A stretch of DNA of 31,509 nucleotides from CAYPHA01 sp964410215 (lineage in GTDB: Bacteria; Calditrichota; Calditrichia; Calditrichales; CAYPHA01). Below the pieces are notes generated by a model. The model did no database searches. It was not told where the DNA came from and saw only the letters and a program-made list of their open reading frames with translations. Below, piece after piece: positions 23,106 to 31,509 of the stretch. Numbering within the stretch: the stretch's first letter is position 1; each line of letters begins with the position of its first letter. A program made the position numbers and the translations under genes. The DNA is taken from assembly GCA_964410215.1 (NCBI GenBank), contig CAYPHA010000053.1:1-31509 (forward strand), given 5' to 3'.

Positions 23106-25268
23106 TCAGAAACGTTTACGTCTTTCCGAACGGATAGTACGCGTACCGGTATGGATGGGGCATTTCTCAGCGGGCTGGTAATCAATATTGAATAATTCCT
23201 CGTAGGTATCCGGACAGAAAGGTGTGGCCAGCTTTTTACTTTCCCTGCAGATTTCCAGCTTTGCGACACCGGAGGCTTCATGAAACTGTTTACGGGGAAA
23301 AGAGAGGGAGTCGTAAACGGAGCTCATGAATTCACCCCAGAAAGGCAGTGCGGCGACAGCTCCTGTCATTCCCTTTCCAAGTCCCAGCTTGAAATCGTCC
23401 AGGCCGACCCAGACTCCGGCGACCAGATCGGGGGTAAAACCGACGAACCAGGCGTTTGTATTGTCATTTGTCGTTCCGGTTTTTCCGCCCGCGGGTGTAT
23501 AGAATTTGTAATCCCGGCGGACGCCATAACCCGTTCCACGGCGGATGACATCCTGCAGCATGTCGTTAATGATGTAAACCGTTTCTTCGGACAGTACTTC
23601 ACGACGTTCCGGACGGCTTTCATAGATGACATTACCGTTTTTGTCTTCGATCCGCAATATCGATATCGGTTTGACGTGAACGCCGTTATTTGCAAACGTA
23701 CCATAAGCAGAAACCAGTTCGAGCGGGATCACATCCGAGCTGCCCAGGGCAAGAGCCGAATAGGGACGTATAGGGGTGGAAAGACCCATACGGCGGGCAT
23801 AGTGTGCCACGACATTGGGTGTAATATCGTCAATCAGCCGCACGGCGACAAGATTGATGGAACGGTACAGTGCTTCGCGCAGCGTCATCAGGCCACTTAC
23901 TTTGCCGTCAAAGTTGACCGGGGTCCAGCGGGTGCCGTCCGGATTGATTACCACAGTTGGTTGATTCAGATACTCATCTGCCGGCGAATAACCGTTATCG
24001 ATGGCGGCGGAATATAGGAACGGTTTAAAGGCAGAGCCGGGCTGGCGTTTCGCCTGGGTCACCCTGTTCCAGTTCGACTTGTAAAAATCGCGGCCGCCGA
24101 CCATAGCCAGGATGTGTCCTGTATGCGGATTGATAGCGGTAAAGGCAATCTGTACGGTGGTCATTTCATTGAAAGCCGAATCGGTCATAGTTTCGCGGAA
24201 TTCATTAAAGGCTCTCTGAGCGCGAACCCTCTCCTGAATACGATCGATGTGTTTGGCAATACTGCTGTCCATTATGCTCTGCATCTCGGTATTCAGGGTT
24301 GTGTATATACGCAGGCCGTCTTCATAGGCTTTAACTCCCAGGGAGTCCTGCAGTTTATTCATCTGCCGGCGGATATGCTCGGTAAAATAGGGCGCTTTTT
24401 TCATGCGGTTCGGATCATTGAGGGTGAGGTTCAGACCCAGTTGTTTCAGGCTGTCAAATTCAGCCCGTGTCAGCCTGCCGTAGTCATTCATCATCTTCAG
24501 AACGACGTTACGCCGGTTAAGGGCATTCTGGGGATGGCGAATGGGGGAATAGAGGGTCTGGCCTTTCAGGACGCCAACGAGCAGCGCGGCTTCTTCAATC
24601 CTGAGGTCTTCAACCCTTTTATCGAAGTAACGTCGGGCAGCAGCCTGAATGCCGTAGGCATTATTGCCGAAAAAGACGACATTACAGTACATTTCCAGGA
24701 TCTCATCCTTGGCATATTTGCGTTCAATCTGTATGGCCGTTAACGCTTCTTTGATTTTACGGGTAATGGTCTGTTCCAGACCGAAATAGAGGTTCCTGGC
24801 CAACTGCATGGTAATGGTGCTGGCACCCTGCTTAATTTCCATATGCATGATATCGACAATAAGTGCCCTCAGGATGCCGGTAAGATGTATACCCCAGTGG
24901 TTATAAAAATCACGGTCTTCCGCGGCAAGCAGTGCATCGATGACCGGTTTGGGAATTTTATTGAAAGGCGTGTAGGTCCGGTTGTAGGTGAAAAAGGAGT
25001 GCAGAATTTCACCATCGGCCGAATAGACCTGGGTAGCGACATCGGGTTCGATCCGTTCCAGCTCCGTAAGGGATACAAGATCATGGCTGATCCGGTACAG
25101 AAAAACAGATCCGCCTATCAGGATCACAAGCAGGATACCAAGTATAAAATAGGCAGGTTTACGGCTGCCCTTTACCGCAGCGGGCGTTCTAGTGCGTGTC
25201 GATGAGGTACGGCGTATGGGTTTGCTGGTCAGCGATGTCGCCGTACCGGTTCGTTTTTTTCTTTTCAT
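23106..25268 (-). CDS. Class A penicillin-binding protein (PBP1A-type)
   Basis: The 720-residue bifunctional enzyme polymerises lipid II and cross-links peptidoglycan. A basic cytoplasmic tail (1-38) precedes one membrane anchor (39-59). The GT51 glycosyltransferase has Glu117 in AAEDRDFYNHWG, GASTITMQLARNLYF (148-162) and the second glutamate in ILEMYCNVVFFGNNAYG (190-206). The transpeptidase has Ser412 and Lys415 in RQPGSAFKPF, the S-x-N motif RSINLVA (469-475) and KTGTT (596-600). All catalytic motifs are intact. The cysteine-containing tail CRESKKLATPFCPDTYEE occurs in many PBP1A-like proteins. It stands alone on its strand, convergent with the EnvC-like gene and divergent from the TPR lipoprotein gene. 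Confidence 0.96.
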   Translation of the reverse strand: MKRKKRTGTATSLTSKPIRRTSSTRTRTPAAVKGSRKPAYFILGILLVILIGGSVFLYRISHDLVSLTELERIEPDVATQVYSADGEILHSFFTYNRTYTPFNKIPKPVIDALLAAEDRDFYNHWGIHLTGILRALIVDIMHMEIKQGASTITMQLARNLYFGLEQTITRKIKEALTAIQIERKYAKDEILEMYCNVVFFGNNAYGIQAAARRYFDKRVEDLRIEEAALLVGVLKGQTLYSPIRHPQNALNRRNVVLKMMNDYGRLTRAEFDSLKQLGLNLTLNDPNRMKKAPYFTEHIRRQMNKLQDSLGVKAYEDGLRIYTTLNTEMQSIMDSSIAKHIDRIQERVRAQRAFNEFRETMTDSAFNEMTTVQIAFTAINPHTGHILAMVGGRDFYKSNWNRVTQAKRQPGSAFKPFLYSAAIDNGYSPADEYLNQPTVVINPDGTRWTPVNFDGKVSGLMTLREALYRSINLVAVRLIDDITPNVVAHYARRMGLSTPIRPYSALALGSSDVIPLELVSAYGTFANNGVHVKPISILRIEDKNGNVIYESRPERREVLSEETVYIINDMLQDVIRRGTGYGVRRDYKFYTPAGGKTGTTNDNTNAWFVGFTPDLVAGVWVGLDDFKLGLGKGMTGAVAALPFWGEFMSSVYDSLSFPRKQFHEASGVAKLEICRESKKLATPFCPDTYEELFNIDYQPAEKCPIHTGTRTIRSERRKRF

Positions 25269-25427
25269 ATCCTATAATTTTACTTAATTAACAGATTCAA
25301 TTCAAATAAACTTGACGTTTTAGAAACTTAATCCGTGCTAAAAAGTTTCATAGATAAGCAGGATCGATTACCCTGTTCCGTGCCGGTTCCGGCGATAAAA
25401 TGAAAGAAATTAAATTGGATATAAACC

Positions 25428-25456
25428 TTGTTATTTCTCGTTATAACATATATATT
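25428..25456 (+). promoter_or_regulatory. Predicted promoter of the TPR lipoprotein operon
   Basis: TTGTTA (25428-25433) and TATATT (25451-25456) are 17 bp apart. The start would be near 25463, only about six bases before the ATG at 25469, and no Shine-Dalgarno sequence is visible, so the message would be nearly leaderless. This weakens either the promoter call or the start call. Confidence 0.35.
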
Positions 25457-25468
25457 TAGCGACTCGAT

Positions 25469-27154
25469 ATGAAGAAAATATTAAACATACTGCTAACCCT
25501 GACCTTCGGGGTTGTTATGCTGGCCTGCTCACCCGCCGGAACCTTGAAAAAGCCTTCGGCCGGTGAAGATAAGGTTCCGCGTAAGGCAAAGGAATATTTC
25601 CTCAACGGCGTTTTCCTGCAGATGGAAGAACGGTATCATGAAGCGCTGGTTCAATTCCATAAAGCACAGATATTCGATACATCATCGGTAACGATATCGA
25701 ACAGCCTGGCGGAGACCTATCTGAAAATCGGCGAGTTTGATCCTGCTCTCTACCATCTTGGCCAGGCCAGGCGTCTGGACCCGGATAACGAGGAAACCCT
25801 GCGGCTGACCGGTGAATGTTATTTCCGCCTGCAGAAAGATGAAGAAGCGATTGCCACTTTTAAAAAGCTTCTTGAGATTAATCCCTATGACGAGCAGGCC
25901 CGGAATTTCCTGCTTTTCCTCTATGGAAAGAATAATAATGAAATCGGTAAAGCCGAGATTTTTGAACAGTTAATCGAATTATACGGCCGGGATCCGCTCC
26001 TGCTTGAAAAAGTCGCGGATATCTATTTTAAACATGAAGATTATGAGAAAGCGCGCCGGTTTTATAATGAAGTCATCAGCATCGACTCAACGGATGCCCA
26101 GATTTATTATACACTGGGAAGCATCGAAGAAATAAATCAGCAGTTCGATACAGCCATCCACTACTTCGAAAAAGCACTGAGCCTCGATCCCGCTCATTTT
26201 GACGCCATGGAACGGTTAACCATGTTATACCGCCGGCAGGGGAACTGGGAAAATGTCATCGATTTGCACCAGGAAATGCTGCAGCGCGACAGCACGGATC
26301 TGTATTCCCGTATCCTCATTGCCGAGGCGCATTTTTACCTGGAGAATTACCAGGAAACCAGGGAAATGCTGCTCCCCGTTCTGTCTGTGGAAAACGTGCC
26401 CTGGGGCGTTTACGATCTGCTGGGTAGGATTGCCCTGCAGGAAGAGGCATTCGGCGATGCCATCCGCTATTTCAACAAGATTATCTCGAAAGATACCGGG
26501 AATCGCTATGGCTGGCTGTTTCTCGGGTTTGCATATTCAAACATGGACAGCCTGGAAAAGGCGGAGAAAAACTACGCCGAAGCCCTGGAACATCTGCCCA
26601 ATGATGCGACATTATGGGTCTATTATGCCATGTCGCAACAGCAACTGGAAAAGTATGAAGAATCTCTTGTTTCTTATAATAAAGCGTTGCAACTTGATCC
26701 CTATAATTTGAATGCATTGAGTTCCCTGCCTGTGGTTTACGAAATGCTGGGAATGTTCGCACAGAGCGACAGTCTTTACGAGGTTGCCATAGAACGCTAT
26801 CCGGACAATGCACTGCTTCTGAATAATTACAGCTACAGTCTTTCGGAGAGGGACCTCCAGCTGGAGAGAGCCCTGGAAATGGCACAGACGGCTGTTGCCG
26901 CACAACCCGATCGCGCAGCCTACCTCGATACCATCGGCTGGATCTATTACAAGCTGGGCAAATACGATGAAGCAGAACGTTATATAAAACAATCTATCGT
27001 ACTCCAGCCGGATTCCCCCGTGGTGCTCGAACACCTGGGCGATGTCTATTTTAAATTGGGAAACGTGGAGCTTGCTAAACAATACTGGAAACAATCACTG
27101 GAACTGGATTCCGGGAATCAAACACTCACCGAAAAGCTGGAAGCTTTAAAATGA
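25469..27154 (+). CDS. TPR-repeat lipoprotein
   Basis: A 561-residue lipoprotein: signal 1-19 with lipobox LAC (Cys20), followed by about a dozen tetratricopeptide repeats covering nearly the whole chain. Typical units are NSLAETYLKIGEFDPALYHL, ADIYFKHEDYEKARRFYNEV, YYTLGSIEEINQQFDTAIHY and the well-conserved end DTIGWIYYKLGKYDEAERYI and LGDVYFKLGNVELAKQYWKQ. Such superhelical scaffolds hold other proteins together, here probably in the periplasm or at the outer membrane. Its stop overlaps the next start in ATGA, so the LolB-like protein is translationally coupled. In Pseudomonas a similar TPR lipoprotein gene stands directly before lolB, which supports a role in outer-membrane assembly or lipoprotein handling. 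Confidence 0.9.
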   Translation: MKKILNILLTLTFGVVMLACSPAGTLKKPSAGEDKVPRKAKEYFLNGVFLQMEERYHEALVQFHKAQIFDTSSVTISNSLAETYLKIGEFDPALYHLGQARRLDPDNEETLRLTGECYFRLQKDEEAIATFKKLLEINPYDEQARNFLLFLYGKNNNEIGKAEIFEQLIELYGRDPLLLEKVADIYFKHEDYEKARRFYNEVISIDSTDAQIYYTLGSIEEINQQFDTAIHYFEKALSLDPAHFDAMERLTMLYRRQGNWENVIDLHQEMLQRDSTDLYSRILIAEAHFYLENYQETREMLLPVLSVENVPWGVYDLLGRIALQEEAFGDAIRYFNKIISKDTGNRYGWLFLGFAYSNMDSLEKAEKNYAEALEHLPNDATLWVYYAMSQQQLEKYEESLVSYNKALQLDPYNLNALSSLPVVYEMLGMFAQSDSLYEVAIERYPDNALLLNNYSYSLSERDLQLERALEMAQTAVAAQPDRAAYLDTIGWIYYKLGKYDEAERYIKQSIVLQPDSPVVLEHLGDVYFKLGNVELAKQYWKQSLELDSGNQTLTEKLEALK

Positions 27155-27936
27155 AACGCTATATCTTTTTCTTTCTTATTATATATTTGGCCATCCAGGG
27201 GTGCACCCTGATGCGGAAACAGCCGGCTCCGGACCTGTCAAAAACGAATTACAGGGATCTGCTGCAACATAATGTGGCCTGGCAGAACAGTATCACTACG
27301 TTGAGCGGCGGTACACGGATTACCCTTGATTCACCCAACTATTCGGGTAAATTCGATGCGAAAATTATGACCAGGGGAAATGATTCCCTCATGATTACCG
27401 TCACCGGCCCGTTTGGTATGCGCCTGGGCAAAGTGTTCCTGTCCAAAAACCGTTTTCTGTTCTATAACCAGTTGATGAACCAGTTCTATACGGGATCACG
27501 ACAGGACTTCAAGGGCAGGAATTTCCTGCAGTTTCCGATAGAGATCGGGCAGATTCGGGATGTTTTTATCGCGCAGGATAAGTTCGATGTGCTGCAGATG
27601 GAAACATTTGAAATTCGGGATGACAAGTATTTCCTCAAGGCGAACAATGGCAGACTTTCTTATAATATCTGGTTCGATCCGGGAAACAGACTGATATCGA
27701 AGATTGAATACTATCATGAAGGTACACTTGCGTTTTATAAAGAATATAACAATTTCCGTAAGGTAAACGATACCTGGTTTCCGCATGTAATCAATTTTGT
27801 CCGGCCGGAATCACAGGAGGGCCTGTCTATTTTCTTTACATCCCTGGCGCTGAATGAGCCGGTAGAGAGGGATGCGTTCGATATAAGAATTTCCGATTCG
27901 GCCGACCAGATCGATCTTTCTATTCAAACTCAATAA
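27151..27936 (+). CDS. LolB/DUF4292-like outer-membrane lipoprotein
   Basis: This 261-residue protein has a lipoprotein signal ending in IQGC (Cys18) and then a strand-rich domain of the LolA/LolB half-barrel type: ITTLSGGTRITLDSPNYSGKFDAKIMTRG, LMITVTGPFGMRLGKVFLSK, LFYNQLMNQFYTG and a second half with YNIWFDPGNRLISKIEYY. It fits the DUF4292 relatives of LolB that receive lipoproteins at the outer membrane, although a true LolB role is not shown by the sequence. The ATG lies inside the stop of the TPR gene. The glycosyltransferase gene follows after 14 bp, so the operon probably continues. Confidence 0.75.
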   Translation: MKRYIFFFLIIYLAIQGCTLMRKQPAPDLSKTNYRDLLQHNVAWQNSITTLSGGTRITLDSPNYSGKFDAKIMTRGNDSLMITVTGPFGMRLGKVFLSKNRFLFYNQLMNQFYTGSRQDFKGRNFLQFPIEIGQIRDVFIAQDKFDVLQMETFEIRDDKYFLKANNGRLSYNIWFDPGNRLISKIEYYHEGTLAFYKEYNNFRKVNDTWFPHVINFVRPESQEGLSIFFTSLALNEPVERDAFDIRISDSADQIDLSIQTQ

Positions 27937-27950
27937 TATTAGGAAATCGA

Positions 27951-28877
27951 ATGGATATTTCACTCGTAATTCCCCTCTTCAATGAGGAAGAATCCCTCGA
28001 TGAACTGACCCGGCGGGTAACGGAACAACTGAACAAAATCAGCAATCAGACAGAAATTATTTTTATTGATGACGGCAGTACAGACCGCTCCTTTGAAAAA
28101 TTGCTGGAGCTGAAGAAGAAGTATAACAATCTGAAAATTGTCCGTTTCCGGAAAAATTTCGGTAAAAGTGCCGCCCTTTCGGAAGGATTCAAACGGGCGA
28201 GCGGGGAAATAGTAATCACCATGGATGCCGACCTGCAGGATGATCCCGCCGAGATTCCCCATCTTATCAAAAAGATTAACGAGAACTTCGATCTGGTATC
28301 GGGGTGGAAGAAAAAGCGTCATGATCCTATCACAAAAACCCTTCCTTCCAAGTTATATAATTATATTACCTGTGTTCTGACAGGTATTGACATACATGAT
28401 TTCAATTGCGGTTTGAAAGCCTACCGTAATGAAGTGATCAAGGCGATCCCGGTATACGGTGAATTGCATCGGTATCTGCCGGTGCTTGCCCACTGGCAGG
28501 GCTTCCGTGTCGGTGAAATCGTCGTACAACATCATGCCCGGAAGTTTGGAAAATCAAAGTTCGGCGTCCGGCGCTTTTTAAGCGGATTTTTCGATTTGCT
28601 GACGGTTTTGTTCATCACACGATACCGGCAAAAACCGCTCCATTTATTTGGTTTCCTCGGACTTCTGGCTTCCGTGGCCGGTTTTTTTATTTTGTCCTAC
28701 TTGACTGTCTTGTGGTTCCAGGGTCACGGTATCGGTCAGCGGCCTCTCCTTTTTCTGGGCGTGCTGCTCTTAATCGTTGGCGTACAGTCGTTTTCACTGG
28801 GACTGATCGGTGAAATGCTTACAAGTACCAGAGATGATTCCATTAAATACCCGATTCGTGAAGAAATAATGTCATAG
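27951..28877 (+). CDS. GT2 glycosyltransferase with two C-terminal membrane helices (CsbB/GtrB/DPM1-type)
   Basis: The 308-residue enzyme should transfer a sugar from a nucleotide donor to undecaprenyl phosphate on the cytoplasmic face. The GT-A domain shows PLFNEEESLDEL (8-19), IDDGSTDRS (39-47), RFRKNFGKSAAL and the metal-binding MDADLQDDPAEI (91-102), with SGWKKKRHDP after it. Two membrane segments lie near 225-250 and 260-288, and the order is the one found in CsbB, GtrB and ArnC-like polyisoprenyl-phosphate glycosyltransferases. The sugar cannot be told from sequence. It follows the LolB-like gene by 14 bp. A YfhO-like membrane protein two genes later is the partner class that uses such lipid-linked sugars. 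Confidence 0.9.
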   Translation: MDISLVIPLFNEEESLDELTRRVTEQLNKISNQTEIIFIDDGSTDRSFEKLLELKKKYNNLKIVRFRKNFGKSAALSEGFKRASGEIVITMDADLQDDPAEIPHLIKKINENFDLVSGWKKKRHDPITKTLPSKLYNYITCVLTGIDIHDFNCGLKAYRNEVIKAIPVYGELHRYLPVLAHWQGFRVGEIVVQHHARKFGKSKFGVRRFLSGFFDLLTVLFITRYRQKPLHLFGFLGLLASVAGFFILSYLTVLWFQGHGIGQRPLLFLGVLLLIVGVQSFSLGLIGEMLTSTRDDSIKYPIREEIMS

Positions 28878-28900
28878 TTTGAAAAAACATTCGCAGGTCC

Positions 28901-29944
28901 ATGTCCGATCCACTCTACAATGTTTTCTCCGTTCTGATTCCTTCGTATAACCGTGCGGATGAAATCCATGAACTGCTTGATTCTTTCACCCGACTGGAAT
29001 TTTCCGCTGATCGCTATGAAATTATCATTGCCGATGACGGCTCAACGGATAATACCAGGTCCGTCGTCGAACAATATCAACGGCGGAACGCTCTGAATAT
29101 CCGCTATATCAGCCAGCAAAACCAGGGACCCGGTGCGGCGCGGAACCTGGCCATGGAACATGCCGAAGGTGATTTTTTCATCTTTATCGATTCCGATGTA
29201 ACGGTTCCCCGGGACTGGCTCACCAACATCGCTGAGGCCGTCAACGCAGAAAAGGCGGATGCATATGGCGGAGCGGATACCTATCGCGACGACTTTCCGG
29301 CGCTGCTGAAAGCCATTAATTACACCATGACATCCTTCCTTACTACGGGCGGTATGCGCGGGAAGAAAGGGAAAAAGCTGGCAAAATTCTATCCCCGTTC
29401 ATTCAATATGGGATTGAGCCGGGCATTGTGGCGGAGAATCGGCGGCTTCGGTTCCCTGCGTCACGGCCAGGATATTGAATACAGCCATCGCATCATCAGC
29501 AGCGGGGCTTCCGTTGTCTTTGTTGACAATGCGCCGGTATTTCATAAAAGACGCACCAGCCTGAAGCGTTTTTACAAACAGGTCTTCAACTGGGGTGTGG
29601 CCCGGGTTAACCTTTATAAACTGGATAATGCCATGCTGGAACCACTGCATGCGGCGCCGGCAGCCGGAACCCTGATGACCGCTCTGGTCCTTCTGACAGC
29701 GCCCTTTTTCACCGTGGCTTTTTACATGGCCCTGGCCGGCGTATCGATATGGATTGCCATGAATGTATTTATGATGCTGGATGCTGCACGCATGTACCGC
29801 AGCCTGAAACCGGCAATGCTGGTACCTCTGGTCGCACCGGCACAACTTTTTGGTTACGGCGCCGGTTTTATCTATAATTTTCTGCGCAGGGTGGTGTTCG
29901 GGAAGGGTGAGAAAGTAGGTTTTAAGAGAAACTATTATAAATGA
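28901..29944 (+). CDS. GT2 glycosyltransferase with C-terminal membrane segments
   Basis: This 347-residue enzyme has a family 2 domain with VLIPSYNRADEIHELLDS (11-28), IIADDGSTDNT (42-52), GPGAARNLAMEHAEG, the DSD metal motif in FIFIDSDVTVPRDW (93-106) and GQDIEYSHRI (189-198) carrying the likely catalytic Asp191. About residues 255-330 form two or three membrane helices. Acceptor and sugar are unknown; relatives build exopolysaccharide, O-antigen or glycolipids at the membrane. The start ATG is 23 bp after the previous stop, with GCAGG in front. It lies between the CsbB-like enzyme and the YfhO-like protein and is probably part of the same pathway. Confidence 0.88.
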   Translation: MSDPLYNVFSVLIPSYNRADEIHELLDSFTRLEFSADRYEIIIADDGSTDNTRSVVEQYQRRNALNIRYISQQNQGPGAARNLAMEHAEGDFFIFIDSDVTVPRDWLTNIAEAVNAEKADAYGGADTYRDDFPALLKAINYTMTSFLTTGGMRGKKGKKLAKFYPRSFNMGLSRALWRRIGGFGSLRHGQDIEYSHRIISSGASVVFVDNAPVFHKRRTSLKRFYKQVFNWGVARVNLYKLDNAMLEPLHAAPAAGTLMTALVLLTAPFFTVAFYMALAGVSIWIAMNVFMMLDAARMYRSLKPAMLVPLVAPAQLFGYGAGFIYNFLRRVVFGKGEKVGFKRNYYK

Positions 29945-29968
29945 GAATTCCATTACAAGGATAATGAT

Positions 29969-31509
29969 ATGGCAAAAGCACCAAAGAAGAAGAAACAGAA
30001 ACAAGCACCGGCTCCGCAGAGTAAACAGGCGACGCAGGTGATATCATCCCGGACGCTGGATATCGTGTTGCCGTTTATCCTCGTCGTCGTGTTCATCTTT
30101 TTACTAAAGCCCCTTGTGATCGACGGTTTGTCACCCCAGGGTGTGGATGTTCTGGCTTCAGTTGGTCAGAAAAACCAGATTAATGAATACCACGAGGAAA
30201 CCGGTGAACGTGCGCTATGGAACCCGTTTATTTTTTCGGGAATGCCGACCTATCAGCGCATGAACGCCCAGGCACCCTCGGTGGATACAATCCTGCAGGC
30301 TCTCGGCCGCGTGTTTCATAATGTATTTGTCTATTACATTATGGCAATTGTGGGTATGTACCTGCTTCTGCGTTACATGGGGATGTCACCGCTGATCAGT
30401 TTTATCGCCACATGTGGATTTGTGCTCATCCCGCATTATAAATCGCTCTGGCTGGAGGGTCACTTTACCAAATTCCGCGCCCTTATGCTGATACCCTGGG
30501 TCGTGCTGGCCTTTAACTATTTTGAATCGAAACGAAACATCCTTTCAGCGGCCCTGTTCGCACTTGCTTTTGGTGTCCAGATAAGGACACAGCATTATCA
30601 GATCATATTTTATACGGGCGTGCTCATCCTGAGTATCGGTCTTTATCCGTTTATCAGGGATCTGATTGAACGAAAATGGGGGCGCTTTACGAAATCGACT
30701 GTTTTACTGTTCGCTGCCATCATACTGGCCATCGGCATGGCCGCCCAGCCGCTGTTTCTGGCCAGGGAATACCTGCCTTATTCCAAAAGGGGCAAAACGA
30801 CGATAAACCTGCAAAACCCGCAAACCAACCCGGAAAAAATCGGCGAATCAAGCGGTGTGACACTGGAATATGCAACACGCTGGTCTACTCATCCTTCGGA
30901 ACTGTTTACCTGGATCATTCCCCGTTTTTACGGCGGGATGTCACAGGAAATGTACCAGGGCGATGAGCAGCCCCGGCTGCGTAACCGCCCTATACCGGGA
31001 TACTGGGGCCATATGCCCTTTACGCAGAGCTATGAATATGCAGGTCTCCTGATTATTATCCTGGCCATATTGGGACTTGTCGCACAGCGGAGAAACCGTT
31101 TTGTCATCGGGCTTTCGGTGTTCGGATTGTTTCTGATACTGCTATCCTTCGGCCGGCATTTCGGTGCGTTTTACAGCATCTTTTATTATCATCTGCCCTT
31201 TTTCAATAAATTCAGGGCGCCGATGATGAGTGTAACGGTCACCTTTTTTATTTTTAATGTCCTGGCGGCTTATGGTCTGGTCCATCTGAAAAACCTGGTT
31301 ACCGGCGGTGAGCTGTTTAAAAAATACCGGAACGAAATGATCATCATGGGGGTATTTGTCGTTATCGGTGTACTTGCCTGGCTCATCGGTCAGTCGGCCT
31401 CGTTCACGAAACCGGGCGGCGAGAATTATGAACCCCAGATCCTGAATATGTTGAAAAGCGCCCGTGCCGAACTCTTTTTCCAGGATCTGATGCGTTATTT
31501 TGGTTTCCT
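29969..31509 (+). CDS. YfhO-like multi-membrane protein, 3' end outside the window
   Basis: An open frame of 513 codons starts at ATG 29969 (AGGA upstream) and continues past the right edge without a stop. A lysine-rich tail (1-20) is followed by a first membrane helix (29-50), a large extracytoplasmic loop with HEETGERALWNPFIFSGMPTY (75-95), then at least ten more hydrophobic segments such as VYYIMAIVGMYLLLRYMG and LLIIILAILGLV. The ETGE...LWNPF.FSGMP motif is typical of YfhO-family proteins (PF09586) of Bacteroidota and relatives, GT-C fold membrane enzymes. In B. subtilis YfhO works with CsbB to glycosylate lipoteichoic acid, using a sugar on undecaprenyl phosphate. Here the acceptor must differ, since this looks like a Gram-negative. 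Family members are usually 750-900 residues, so a third or more is missing. Confidence 0.88.
   Translation, partial: MAKAPKKKKQKQAPAPQSKQATQVISSRTLDIVLPFILVVVFIFLLKPLVIDGLSPQGVDVLASVGQKNQINEYHEETGERALWNPFIFSGMPTYQRMNAQAPSVDTILQALGRVFHNVFVYYIMAIVGMYLLLRYMGMSPLISFIATCGFVLIPHYKSLWLEGHFTKFRALMLIPWVVLAFNYFESKRNILSAALFALAFGVQIRTQHYQIIFYTGVLILSIGLYPFIRDLIERKWGRFTKSTVLLFAAIILAIGMAAQPLFLAREYLPYSKRGKTTINLQNPQTNPEKIGESSGVTLEYATRWSTHPSELFTWIIPRFYGGMSQEMYQGDEQPRLRNRPIPGYWGHMPFTQSYEYAGLLIIILAILGLVAQRRNRFVIGLSVFGLFLILLSFGRHFGAFYSIFYYHLPFFNKFRAPMMSVTVTFFIFNVLAAYGLVHLKNLVTGGELFKKYRNEMIIMGVFVVIGVLAWLIGQSASFTKPGGENYEPQILNMLKSARAELFFQDLMRYFGF

Noticed and set aside
24114..24743. Plus-strand open frame of 209 codons
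   Set aside because: Antisense to the penicillin-binding protein gene, whose catalytic motifs are intact on the other strand; no family features.
1..31509. CRISPR arrays, tRNA or rRNA genes, insertion sequences, prophage or defence genes
   Set aside because: Read for on both strands and none recognised; nearly all sequence is explained by the listed genes.

Overview
The window is about 31.5 kb of a compact, roughly 50% GC genome from a Gram-negative bacterium. The envelope supports this: lipoproteins with clear lipoboxes, an outer-membrane beta-barrel candidate, an EnvC-like murein hydrolase activator and a LolB/DUF4292-like protein. The gene mix (CsbB-type glycosyltransferase with a YfhO-like membrane protein, PorV-like barrel, secreted PQQ-type propeller, GH78 rhamnosidase) resembles uncultured FCB-superphylum lineages such as Calditrichota, KSB1 or Marinimicrobia, but that placement is inference. 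A run of exactly 100 N (6971-7070) is a scaffold join, so the window is probably from a draft or metagenome assembly, and adjacency across it is not proven.

Layout. (1) 10-6898, minus strand: three exported proteins in series, a PQQ-like beta-propeller protein, an alpha-L-rhamnosidase and a lipoprotein fusing a YVTN-type propeller to a phosphoesterase domain. (2) 7094-14895, plus strand: a complete fatty-acid beta-oxidation operon of a Bacillus-FadR-like TetR repressor, FadI-type thiolase, FadJ-type multifunctional protein, acyl-CoA dehydrogenase, EtfB and EtfA, closed by a strong hairpin terminator. A 22-bp palindrome closely matching the B. subtilis FadR box overlaps the predicted promoter -10 element in front of the repressor. 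(3) 14894-16604, minus: an unrecognised 194-aa protein, a TerB-like protein, and an Hsp20 chaperone with its own terminator and a sigma-54-like upstream motif. (4) 16535-16850: the only intergenic stretch over 300 bp, with nested inverted repeats and a possible 29-codon ORF. (5) 16851-20977, minus: DUF5009/HGSNAT-like membrane acyltransferase, MsbA-type ABC exporter and NifS-like cysteine desulfurase, the last two overlapping. (6) 21040-23065, plus: beta-barrel protein overlapping an EnvC-like M23 protein, convergent with a class A penicillin-binding protein (23106-25268). (7) 25469 to the end, plus: TPR lipoprotein, LolB-like lipoprotein, two GT2 glycosyltransferases and a large YfhO-like multi-membrane protein that runs off the right edge.

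How they work together. The central operon encodes the acyl-CoA dehydrogenase, hydratase/dehydrogenase and thiolase steps of beta-oxidation plus the electron carrier that takes electrons from the dehydrogenase, under a repressor that in Bacillus is released by long-chain acyl-CoA. The right half is devoted to the envelope: peptidoglycan synthesis and its remodelling control, outer-membrane lipoprotein handling, and lipid-linked sugar transfer. The left cluster looks like extracellular carbohydrate and phosphoester scavenging. No tRNA, rRNA, CRISPR array, insertion sequence or prophage gene was seen.
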